From: Cytospora piceicola
Lineage: Eukaryota > Ascomycota > Sordariomycetes > Diaporthales > Cytosporaceae
Assembly (NCBI GenBank): GCA_023375675.1
Contig: JALQBC010000067.1
Coordinates: forward strand, 62,001-126,000
Length of the DNA stretch: 64,000 bases
Reading direction: 5' to 3'
Part shown: one piece after another, positions 29,514 through 37,784 of the stretch
How the letters are laid out: each line of letters begins with the position of its first letter
Numbering within the stretch: position 1 is the stretch's first letter
The notes under the pieces: generated by a model
Told to the model about the DNA's origin: nothing
Database searches by the model: none
What the model saw: the letters and a program-made list of their open reading frames with translations, nothing else
Made by a program: the position numbers and the translations under genes

Positions 29514-29595
29514 GGAAAAGTTGCCAGACGGTAGGGCGAGATATTTGCTAAATATTGTGTTTTAACACTTGGGTGTTCGATTCACCTCTTTTCCG
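29514..29595 (+). tRNA. trnS(gct): tRNA-Ser (GCT)
   Basis: Acceptor GGAAAAG/CTTTTCC, anticodon loop TTGCTAA, long variable arm TGTGTTTTAACAC, T arm GGGTGTTCGATTCACC. Class II, reads AGY serine codons. Relics of its 5' half occur at 26414 and 27252. Confidence 0.9.
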
Positions 29596-29947
29596 CCTTA
29601 TATTTGTATAATACCATTCGGTTATTCTTTTTTTTTTTTTTTCTGGCTAGCTTTTCATCCCCCTTTTTAACCTATTTACACCTTGTATAGGAAAAGGGGA
29701 TAACTCCAAAATATTTCTTGAGTAATATTATGACTGCTGTGTAGTTAGCACTGATGAAAATAGCTGATACTTATATCTTAGTTTAAGTCTCTCCAGCGAA
29801 GCTAGGAGTTTTTACTACTAAAATATGGCTTGCTTTGCTTCTTACCCCCCCAGGAATTGCTCGTAGGGATTAGTAAAAACTACTAGCTAACCTGTAGGGG
29901 GGAGGGGTCGCTAGGCTTATCCCGGAGGGGTTTTTAAATAATAAACA
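29596..29947. other. Spacer trnS-trnG with GC clusters
   Basis: T-rich tracts, a half palindrome core (GAATTGCTCGTAGGG, 29854) and a G-rich block (29896-29935). No gene. Confidence 0.4.
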
Positions 29948-30018
29948 ACGGCTATCATTTAATGGTAGGATGTCTGTCTTCCAAATAGAGTGTGTCGGTT
30001 CGATTCCGACTAGCCGTA
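29948..30018 (+). tRNA. trnG(tcc): tRNA-Gly (TCC)
   Basis: Acceptor ACGGCTA/TAGCCGT, anticodon arm TCTGT-CTTCCAA-ATAGA, T arm GTCGGTTCGATTCCGAC. Upstream of nad6 as in relatives. A duplicate with a longer variable region is at 35241-35318. Confidence 0.92.
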
Positions 30019-30468
30019 AATTCCTTGTTTGTCTTTCGGCATAAAAAACAAGGAGTAGTTTTTTTTTTTTACTTGAGGGTTAGGAGGGGGGGGGGCTTTG
30101 CCGGCTTCGCCCCATCATGGTGCTACTTCTAGGGTTCGTTTTAAACTCGTAAATTTAACCTTCATCTAATGTATTGTTAGCTCAGTTTACCCTTACTTAT
30201 TAGGATATTTCACATGGTAAGGTTAGTCTAAACTGATAAGAAAGGAGTTAATGAATTATAGCGAAGCTATGATTTTGCTATAATTTCAGTAAGCAGTTTA
30301 GTAGGGCTTCGTAGTAATAGAGTAAATGAATCTCGGCTGGCTTCGCAGCCTTCGCTTCGCGGCAAGCAGTGATTGATTCACTCTTGGCTTATTTCGTGAC
30401 ATAGGAATATTCAGGTAAATATAATTGATATCAATTTCCTCAAAGAGGTATACTAAAAAAATTTTTTT
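30019..30468 (+). promoter_or_regulatory. trnG-nad6 leader region
   Basis: Contains AATTCCTTGTTTGTCTTTCG after trnG, then ACCTTCATCTAATGTATTG, AACTGATAAGAAAGGAGTTA and CTCAAAGAGGTAT before the nad6 ATG. All four recur in the same order after the second trnG at 35319-35660, so the whole leader was duplicated with the tRNA. Function as nad6 5' UTR is inferred. Confidence 0.5.
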
Positions 30469-30823
30469 ATGAACAATTTGTTTTTAGTTAATGAAACGTT
30501 TACAAATGGCTATCTAGCAAATATATTAAATGTAATTTCTTTATTTGCAGTATTATGCGGTGTGTTTGTTATTATAAGCAAAAACCCTGTCGTGTCTGTA
30601 TTATTTTTAATCGGATTATTTGGTAACGTTGCTTCTTATTTAATCTTAATAGGATTAGGCTTTATGGGTTTAGCTTATTTAGTTGTATATATAGGAGCAA
30701 TATCTATATTATTTTTATTTATTTTAATGTTGATTAATATTAGAATAAGTGAGTTACAAAGTAATACTAGAAATACTATACCTTTAGCTATCACGATAAC
30801 AATAGCATTAAATTATCCTTTAT
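30469..30823 (+). CDS. nad6: NADH dehydrogenase subunit 6, exon 1
   Basis: Membrane subunit of complex I. ATG 30469: MNNLFLVNETFTNGYLANIL, then FLIGLFGNVASYLILIGLG, AYLVVYIGAISILFLFILML with the conserved VVYIGAI core, INIRISELQ and IALNYPL. The exon ends CCTTTAT, one base into a codon, directly before GTGCG of a group II intron. Confidence 0.94.
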
Positions 30824-31895
30824 GTGCGCCATGAGAGAATGTTGTTAACGAGTTGGAAGAAACATGTTTAAAATAACCTTATCTTCCAATATCCAGATAG
30901 AGTGGTGTTGTCATCTGACAATATCTGGCTACGGGTTTTGACCCTAACAGAACCTAACAAGACTGTTAGTGGGATAGCTCCAAAACAATTGCACGAATCG
31001 GGGTGTCGGCCCACCCTAGGGTGTCGTGTAAGTAGAGGGTAGATACGGTTAGGATTACGAACTTGATACGTAAATGGCGGGGTCAGTAAGCCCTGCGCAT
31101 CGATTAAAGCCGAATAGTGCGGTGCGTAAAAGTTGTTTCTGATCTGTAATAGTAAAGGTTCAGATCGGAGCCACTCGAGACTTTCCCAAATCAGTATAGA
31201 TTAAATAACAAAAATTTGCGCAAGGACCTACGTCTACAATTCTTTAGATTGACATGTCAAACCTAAAGTCTAAAACCATTAACAACATAAACCATGGGAC
31301 CGAATCGCCTAGTAAAGACTAACCTCTCAAGCCACGAGAGCTAAACCTTTAATGCGACGGCGGAGCTTCAGTAGTAGATAAAATAGACCACCGAACCCGG
31401 AGTTGAAATAGACCACCGAACCCGGAGTTGATTTCGAAGGGAAGCAGGCGAGGTGAACTTGTTAATCAAATGGTATCTTCTCGCCAATCAAAATGTTAGA
31501 TTCCAGAATGGTTGATCATTGGTGTACCCTAGAGACAAAAGAAGGCACACGACTGTTGGCCAACCCCGTGGCAAAGGGGACCTTCTTCTGGCTAGCTGGC
31601 CATTGGCACAGATCAACTAAAAAGAATCCGGATAGCAAGAGGCTGTTTGGACTACTGTGCGCGCCCTAATATCAATACAGTACTCGAGCGTACCCGACCT
31701 GATCTGGCATTCTAACAAGTTTGATTGGAAAATTTCGCCCCGAAGACTCAACCCTAACCGGCAGTGTATAGGATCAGCGAATGAGATATACCACTCTGAT
31801 ACTGGTTGTACGTTCTACGACCTCGCTGGAGAGCCGTATGATGGGAAACTATCACGTACGGTTCGGAGGGCAGGGTTTATATCCACTGACCCTAC
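30824..31895 (+). mobile_element. Group II intron in nad6, no ORF
   Basis: Begins GTGCGCC, the group II 5' consensus, and ends CTAC (AY). Domain V is at 31831-31864: GAGCCGTATG, tetraloop region GGGAAACT, GTACGGTTC, the 34-base catalytic hairpin. Domain VI follows (AGGGT..ACCCT with an unpaired A near 31889). Splicing gives N-Y-P-L-F-K-L-L-P-Y-D-V-A, matching NAD6. No reverse transcriptase or endonuclease is encoded, so it needs outside help to move. A perfect 25-base tandem duplication (unit starting AAATAGACCACCGAACCC) lies at 31381-31430. Confidence 0.92.
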
Positions 31896-32497
31896 TTAAA
31901 TTGTTACCTTATGATGTGGCGATATTAAGTAATAATTTAAACGATTCCTTTTTTTATTTACATATAAACAAATATAATCCAAATTATATTAATAATTTAA
32001 ATGCTTTGGATAAATCCGGTGAGCATATTTCGTTTGTTACTAGTAATATGTGGGATGGTAATTTAGCGGAAAGTGGTCATATAACTAGTATAGGGAGTGT
32101 ATTGTACACAAACTATAATATGTGACTTCTAATTGCGAGCCTTATTTTATTATTAGCTATGGTTGGTGTCTTGGTTATCGTATACAAGCCTTACACACAA
32201 CCTTCTTCTTCACATAGTAGTACAAATTTAACTCCGAATTCTGCTTTTTTTAAGGGGGATCAAAAAAGATCCTTTCATTCAAAAAGAAGTTTAATGGCCT
32301 GCAGCATGATGGCCCCTATTACAACAATAGGGGCCATCTCCCTATCTATCATTGGTACGCCTCAAAAAGGTATACTAGCTCAGTTGCCAAGGAGCTGCAG
32401 GACAGTAATCGTCAATGATATCGTATTTTTAACGAACCCCTTTCAAAATAGTCAAAAGTTCGCGGTTGAACTTCTCAGGAGTCCACAGAACTGCTAG
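31896..32497 (+). CDS. nad6: NADH dehydrogenase subunit 6, exon 2, with ~100-residue C-terminal run-on
   Basis: Continues PYDVAILSNNLNDSFFYL, FVTSNMWDGNLAESGHITSI, then VLYTNYNMWLLIASLILLLA and MVGVLVIVYKP (TGA 32123 as Trp), where normal NAD6 ends. The frame then runs on about 100 residues to TAG 32495-32497 through a part made partly of palindromes: GGGGGATCAAAAAAGATCC (32252) and GATGGCCCCTATT/AATAGGGGCCATC (32308-32338, a perfect 13-base stem coding MMAPITTIGAI). Total about 318 residues against about 220-240 usual. Whether the tail is kept in the mature protein is unknown. Confidence 0.9.
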
Positions 32498-32547
32498 TCA
32501 TATAAATCAAATTCTGGCTATATTTAACCTTTATGTTACAGTTAAAG

Positions 32548-34050
32548 GACTAATATCTTTAGTTAATTTACCCCGATTAACGTATAATAATTTAAGCAAA
32601 TCATTACTTGCAGATCCTAAATTTTTACGTGATTTAGGAAAAGTCAATAGTAAAGAGGTAGAAGGGGGGGTATATATTTTTACTCACCACGAGACAGGCG
32701 CTAGATATGTCGGTTCTTCTATACAATTAGTTACCAGATTGATATTTTAATCAGACTTCAAAAGTATACGGAAAATTCATACCCTTTTTTATTAAAAGAG
32801 GGTATAGAAAAGTTTAAATTTTAAATTATACTTACAGGTTCTTCTGATATATTTAGGGCTGAATTAAATTTAGAGCAATATTCTTTATTAAATCCTATAT
32901 TTAATTTAAATACATCCCGAGTCGTAAACATGCGTTATCCCCGTAGGGGATTGTGAAGATGTGATGTCTCTAAAAAAGTATTTATGTACAATAAAGACAA
33001 AACTGTTTTAATCTATAGCTCAAATTCTTTTAGGAATTTATAGTTAAAATTAGATATCAGGCATTTTTCTATTATTAATGCTGTTAGAACTGGTTCACTT
33101 TATCTTCCCTTCGGGACCCCCCCCCTCGGGTCCCCAAGGGTCCCGAAGGGGAAGGTAAATATGTTTTTACTTCAGTACCTATCCTTACTGTTGAGTCAGG
33201 AAATTTTAGTGAGGAGGTAATTATAACTATGTTAACTGAATATAGAAAAAATTCGTTATTATGTCTGGTTTGGGCGCACCTCGTAAGATACTTCTACGAA
33301 GTAGAATCTTATCGAGGTGCACCTAAACTACAATAAAGATAAATCCGTTTTATATTTTAAAGGTTTAAAGTAGGATTACTTAGAATTAGGGGGGGGGGGG
33401 GTATACGCTTCAAACCTTAGTGTTAAGAATTATATTGATTCAGATTTACTTTATTTAGATAAGTACTTTTTATCTACAAATATGGTATTAACAGCTAATT
33501 ATTTAGATATGCCCGTTCATGAGCTAAAAGAAATGTTAGCTAATAATCAAAAGATAAAGGTATTACAGGTAAAGCTCAAAAAGTAGTATTGATAAGTGTA
33601 TTGGATAATAAAACCTTAAATCCACCCCGGAGGGGTGGATTCCCCCCTTGCGGGTGAATCTGGATAGTTTGTTAGCATATGTTAAATATTTTAAAGATTT
33701 AGGTTATACTACTTCAAGTAACACCTTAGTGTCTCGAATTAAGTCAGGTATGGAGTATAATGGCTATATAGTGAAATTTGGTGAGGATCAAACATCTACA
33801 CACCCTTCCTCTTACCCTCTGCAGTATTGCAGAGGGTTGGGAGGACCCTCTCTGGAGGTCCCGAGAGGGAAGAGCTAAATTTATCTCTATTACTAATATG
33901 GAAACTGGTTTAACTCAAACTTATAAATCCCTTCGTGAAGCAGAAGCTCGTACAAATATTTGAAGGGAAACTCTAAAAAACAAAATATGCGAATACTAGT
34001 GAGCCGTATAAAGGTTTAATTATAACATTTACAAGTTAGCATATAGGTTG
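32548..34050 (+). pseudogene. Decayed GIY-YIG endonuclease with NUMOD1 repeats, split by palindromes
   Basis: The nuclease start GGVYIFTHHETGARYVGSS is in frame (32668-32720), then the frame breaks after RLIF. Later parts appear in several frames: FRAELNLEQYSLLNPIFN, YNKDKTVLIYSSNSFRNL (32980), a repeat near 33340, a tail reading YVKYFKDLGYTTSSNTLVSR (33680) and TNMETGLTQTYKSLREAEAR (33893). At least four GC palindromes lie inside (32935, 33104-33160, 33267-33329, 33620-33650, 33807-33877). A dead gene serving as a landing ground for palindromes. Confidence 0.8.
33267..33329. repeat. 63-base double-stem palindrome, copy A
   Basis: The outer arms GGTTTGGGCGCACCTCG and CGAGGTGCACCTAAACT pair over ~16 bases. 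Inside, TAAGAT/ATCTTA encloses ACTTC-TAC-GAAGT. It sits inside the decayed GIY-YIG gene. Copies: 40996-41058, 45021-45083 (inverted). Partial relatives at 41429 and 26067. Confidence 0.88.
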
Positions 34051-34089
34051 CATATGTATCACTTTAAAACAACCGACCGATCGTGAGAC

Positions 34090-34698
34090 AGGGGAAGCCC
34101 CCCCCCTATAATAAAAATAATCATATCTCTGGTTATAGTCACAATACAAATAATGAAAAGTTAGTACAAATTATTTACGGTGACCCTTTTTTTTTTCTTA
34201 CCTTCCCTCCTCTTCCGCCTACGGCTCAAGGAGAGGAGGGAGGCCGAAGGGCAGATAGAGTAAGAGATATTCTATGAGAATTTTATTCTAGTCCCTCTAA
34301 TCATATTTCTTGGCTCCGCCACCCCTCTCCACTCCTTGAACGAAGTGTAAGTGGAGAGTGGGCGAATAATGATTTTATCAAAAAGCGGGGATCTTGATCA
34401 AATATTAGGTCAGTATAGAATTATGATGAGAGATCCACCCTCACCCTCCGGGTGAGGGTGGATCCTCGGCTCCGCCTCGGATCTGGATGAATATGTTTTA
34501 AGATTAGATAATCTTATAAGTAACTTACAAAAGCTTTATAAAACAAGTGGACCAGCTAAACATATAACAAGTAAGAATATATTATTTCGACTTGACCTTT
34601 TATTAGAAATGCACAAGGATTTACAATTATGATTTAATAGTAAACAGGTAGGGGTTATTGCTTTAAATGGCACTAATTTAATATATGGTATAAGATAA
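34090..34698 (+). pseudogene. Unrecognised ORF relics between palindromes
   Basis: Open pieces such as HISGYSHNTNNEKLVQIIYG (34113) and LDEYVLRLDNLISNLQKLYK, then LFRLDLLLEMHKDLQLWFNS, ending GVIALNGTNLIYGIR and TAA (34486-34698). They are interrupted by CCTCCTCTTCCGCC/GGAGAGGAGGG-type palindromes (34205-34245), CTCCACTCC (34327-34360) and CCACCCTCACC/GGTGAGGGTGG (34435-34465). No family recognised. Confidence 0.4.
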
Positions 34699-34800
34699 TT
34701 AGTCTTAATTATTTTTGTAATTATTGTTATTTTTGTAGTTTTAAAGTGATATCAGGTTATAACTAAAATGAAATAGGGCGGTGTTTACACCGCCCCCTAA

Positions 34801-34872
34801 AAGAAATTAGCTCAATGGTAGAGCAACCGTTTTACACACGGAAGGTTGGGTGTTCGAGTCACCTATTTCTTA
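34801..34872 (+). tRNA. trnV(tac): tRNA-Val (TAC)
   Basis: Acceptor AAGAAAT/ATTTCTT, D arm AGCTCAATGGTAGAGC, anticodon arm CCGT-TTTACAC-ACGG, T arm GGGTGTTCGAGTCACCT. Confidence 0.92.
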
Positions 34873-34940
34873 TCCTTCGAGCTAGGTCCGGTACCCAGAC
34901 ATTGGGTATGGACCGAAGGGCTAATATGTAATAAGTGAAA

Positions 34941-35013
34941 GATTCCTTAACTTAACTGGTTAAAGTGCATTTTTGATAAGAATGATATCAGCGTTCGAGT
35001 CGCTGAGGAATTA
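34941..35013 (+). tRNA. trnI(gat): tRNA-Ile (GAT)
   Basis: Acceptor GATTCCT/AGGAATT, anticodon loop TTGATAA, T arm CAGCGTTCGAGTCGCTG. Confidence 0.92.
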
Positions 35014-35095
35014 AAGGGTGTTAAATACTGAATAGTGTTATAGCTATGCTTAACTAGTATCCTGGTTGTGCGCTAATTATAATTAATAATTAAAG

Positions 35096-35176
35096 AGAAT
35101 TGACCGAGTGGTTTAAGGTGATAAGCTTGAGTCTTATTTGATTTATTCAATCACATCCGTTCGAATCCCCCCCCCT
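35096..35176 (+). pseudogene. Truncated trnS(TGA) copy
   Basis: AATTGACCGAGTGGTTTAAG, anticodon arm ATAAG-CTTGAGT-CTTAT (TGA) and GTTCGAATCC are tRNA-Ser parts, but the 3' acceptor AATTCTCT is missing. A C-run and GGGGATAGG follow instead. The complete gene is at 36819-36903. Confidence 0.75.
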
Positions 35177-35240
35177 AGGGGATAGGAGGAAGGGTAGGGT
35201 CGCTAGGCGAGGCTTCGCATATTTTGTAAAATAATAAACA

Positions 35241-35318
35241 ACGGTTATCATTTAATGGCAGGATGTCTGTCTTCCAAAGAGAGTATAGAGTGTGTTGGTT
35301 CGATTCCGACTAGCCGTA
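35241..35318 (+). tRNA. tRNA-Gly (TCC) duplicate with expanded variable region
   Basis: Same arms as trnG at 29948 (acceptor ACGGTTA/TAGCCGT, loop CTTCCAA), but 78 instead of 71 bases: GAGTATA is added after the anticodon stem, repeating GAGAGTATAGAGTGT. One anticodon-stem mismatch (G-G). Probably a pseudogene; the leader behind it was duplicated too. Confidence 0.6.
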
Positions 35319-35690
35319 AATTCCTTGTTTGTCTTTCGGCATAAAAACCAAGGAATAGTTTTTCAGTTTCAAATTTCAATGTTTTTCAGTTTCAAATTTC
35401 AAAAAAAATTTGACCTTCATCTAGTGTATTGCTAGCTCGGTTTTTATACGTAGTCATAATTTAAGGGTTAGGAGAAAAATTGTCACTATGTTGTAAGAAC
35501 CGACAAGAAAGGAGTTAAGGTTTATAGGAAGTTACCTATAAAATAGTAAACGGAGATAGCATATTTGATTATGTGGTATATTTAAGTGGCTTAGGAACAA
35601 AAAGGTCAATACATTTAGTATCTATTCCTTAAAGAGGTGTTTTTTTTTTTATAATTTAAAATGAATAATTTATTATTAACAAATAAAAGG
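35319..35690 (+). pseudogene. Duplicate of nad6 leader and first codons
   Basis: AATTCCTTGTTTGTCTTTCG (35320), ACCTTCATCTAGTGTATTG (35415), CCGACAAGAAAGGAGTTA (35502), CCTTAAAGAGGTG (35627), then ATGAATAATTTATTATTAAC (35661), coding MNNLLLTNK against MNNLFLVNE of nad6. The NAD6 frame is lost after about 9 codons. Confidence 0.75.
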
Positions 35691-35719
35691 GAACTATGTG
35701 TTTTTTGTTAGTGGCAATC

Positions 35720-36735
35720 CAAATTTTATTTGTAGAATACAATCAAAAGGTTTTATACGGGTTTTTATTTGCAATCGAAAATTGATCCGCAGTCTTTTAT
35801 TGAGTGACGGTTTTAGGGCGACGCCGTATAGCCCTTTATCGTCAAGAAGGTATAAGAAGAGTAAGTCCTTTTTATTCTCTTATCGGTAGTACTCGGTATA
35901 TATTACTTAACTCTATAGTCCCTGTTCGATTATTTTCCACATCTGTCCTTAAAAAATCGTTCAGCTTTATTGACCCTTATTTCGTAACAGGGTTCAGTGA
36001 CGCAGAGTCTTGTTTTAATATATCTATCCGGAATAAAAATAATAGTAAAAATAAGGTCAAAGTAGCTGTAGAACTTTAATTTCAAATCGGGCTTAATTGT
36101 AAAGATGAAGAGCTCTTGAAACTTATCAAAGCTAGTTTTGAATATCATGGAGGGTATTCGGGATATAATTAAACTTAAATCTGCACTTAATCTAGGATTA
36201 AGTGACAAACTAAGAAGAGAGTTTAACATTACCTCTGAAGAGGAAAAGGCAGTAGCTGTGTACAAAGGCGAGTTGGGAAATGAAGAACTTCCCTTAAATA
36301 TTCAATGGGTTGTTGGTTTTACTTCAGGTGAGGGAAACTTCATGATTGGATTAAGAAAAGAGGGTAAACTAGGAAAAATCCCTCAGTTACGCTTCCAATT
36401 GACTCAATATATACGTGATGAGGAGTTATTTAGAAGATTAGTTTCTTTTCTTGGTTGTGGTAATGTGTATGTGCGTAATAGCAATAAACGTCAAGCGGTA
36501 GAATTCTCAGTACAGAATTTTACAGAAAACATAGATAAAATCATACAGATTTTTCGTGATAACCCTATCTTAGGTGTAAAAGCTTTAGACTTCGCTGATT
36601 GATCTACTGCAAGTGAAATCATGAAAGTTAAGGGGCATCTAACTCCAGAAGGGTTGGATAAGATTTGTCAATTAAAGGCAGGAATGAATAAGGAAAGAAA
36701 TATAAATAGCTCTAGCTCCCAGGGGATTAGTTAGA
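35720..36735 (+). pseudogene. LAGLIDADG endonuclease with internal deletion
   Basis: Domain 1 begins PYFVTGFSDAESCFNISIRN (35968) and stops at TAA 36077; the middle of the domain is missing. Domain 2 reads in another frame from 36138: LKSALNLGLSDKLRREFN, VGFTSGEGNFMIGL, LTQYIRDEELFRRLVSFLGC, GVKALDFADWSTASEIM, ending GISTAG-like at 36733. It directly follows the duplicated nad6 start. The motif 1 glycine is changed (AESCF). Confidence 0.8.
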
Positions 36736-36818
36736 TCATAATATCTTACTCTCTTTATTATATATAAAAGGGAGGGTAGGTGAGGGGGGCACACATGTGT
36801 GTGCCCCCCCCTCCTTTA

Positions 36819-36903
36819 AGAAGGTTGGCCGAGTGGTTTAAGGCGTGCTACTTGAAATAGCAAAGGTTAATAGACCTCACCAGTTCGAATCTGGTACCTT
36901 CTG
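36819..36903 (+). tRNA. trnS(tga): tRNA-Ser (TGA)
   Basis: Class II: acceptor AGAAGGT/ACCTTCT, anticodon arm TGCTA-CTTGAAA-TAGCA, variable arm AAGGTTAATAGACCT, T arm CCAGTTCGAATCTGG. Precedes rnl. Confidence 0.92.
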
Positions 36904-37107
36904 ACGGTTCAAGTGTATTAGGGGTATACTTCATTAGCAGAAGTTAGCCTAAAGTGGGAGTAGATCTTCTCTGTTTTTGTGTAGCTGGTATATTTACCCT
37001 TCGGATAAAAAGCAGGATAGGATGGCGGCATATTTTTAAATAGTCGCAGTAGTTTTTAAAACTATACAATTCTTTTATATACGGATTAGAGCCAGCCATA
37101 AAAAAAA

Positions 37108-37328
37108 CTGCATTTGATTATGTTTGTGGCAGTTTTAAAGATAATTACAGCAAAATAATCCCCTTCTTTACTAAGTATCTTGTTTATGGTGTTAAGGCTT
37201 TAGACTTTCAAGATTGATGTGAAGTAGCGGAATTAATCAAAACTAATAGCCATTTAACACCTCAAGGTTTGGCTCAAATTGTAACGATAAAAGCTGGAAT
37301 GAATAGATCAAGAAAACTTTATAGCTAA
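37108..37328 (+). pseudogene. LAGLIDADG endonuclease C-terminal fragment
   Basis: Reads GVKALDFQDWCEVAELIKTN, then SHLTPQGLAQIVTIKAGMNR and SRKLYS before TAA, a domain-2 end like those at 16500 and 36580. No N-terminal part nearby. Spacer 37329-37784 also holds palindromes at 37380-37430, 37462-37510 and 37684-37732 (GGGATCCC type). Confidence 0.75.
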
Positions 37329-37784
37329 TTAATGAAATAATTTCAGCATATTTCTTTTTTCATAGTTCGGTCTTGTCTCTTCCTCTTCAGGTGTGCACTG
37401 GGAGGGGATATTTTACCCCCCTCCTTTAGTGAGAAGTTTACATAAAAAGTTAAATTAACCTTTCGGCTTCTTAGTTTTTACTTTATGTGCGAACTAAGAA
37501 GTAAAAACCTAGGACTAGTCCAGGTCTGAGGACCATGAAGTGTGGGGAGAAGTATATTTATTATATTTCGTTTATTTATCTATTTATGTTTTCTTCTTTA
37601 ATACGGATTAGAGCCAGGCGGTTAGGCGCGCTCTTTGGGAGAGCGAATAGTTATGTTCGATTCATAATAATCCGAATTAAATTTTCCCCAGCGGGGATCC
37701 CTTTTGGATCCCTAAAGGGACCCGCTTATCCCCCAAACATCGTAAGGGGATTATGGGTAGAAATAAATAAGAAATGTAAATGAT

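Noticed and set aside
31657..31899. ORF at the end of the nad6 intron
   Set aside because: It covers group II domains V and VI; the open frame follows from the conserved ribozyme sequence.
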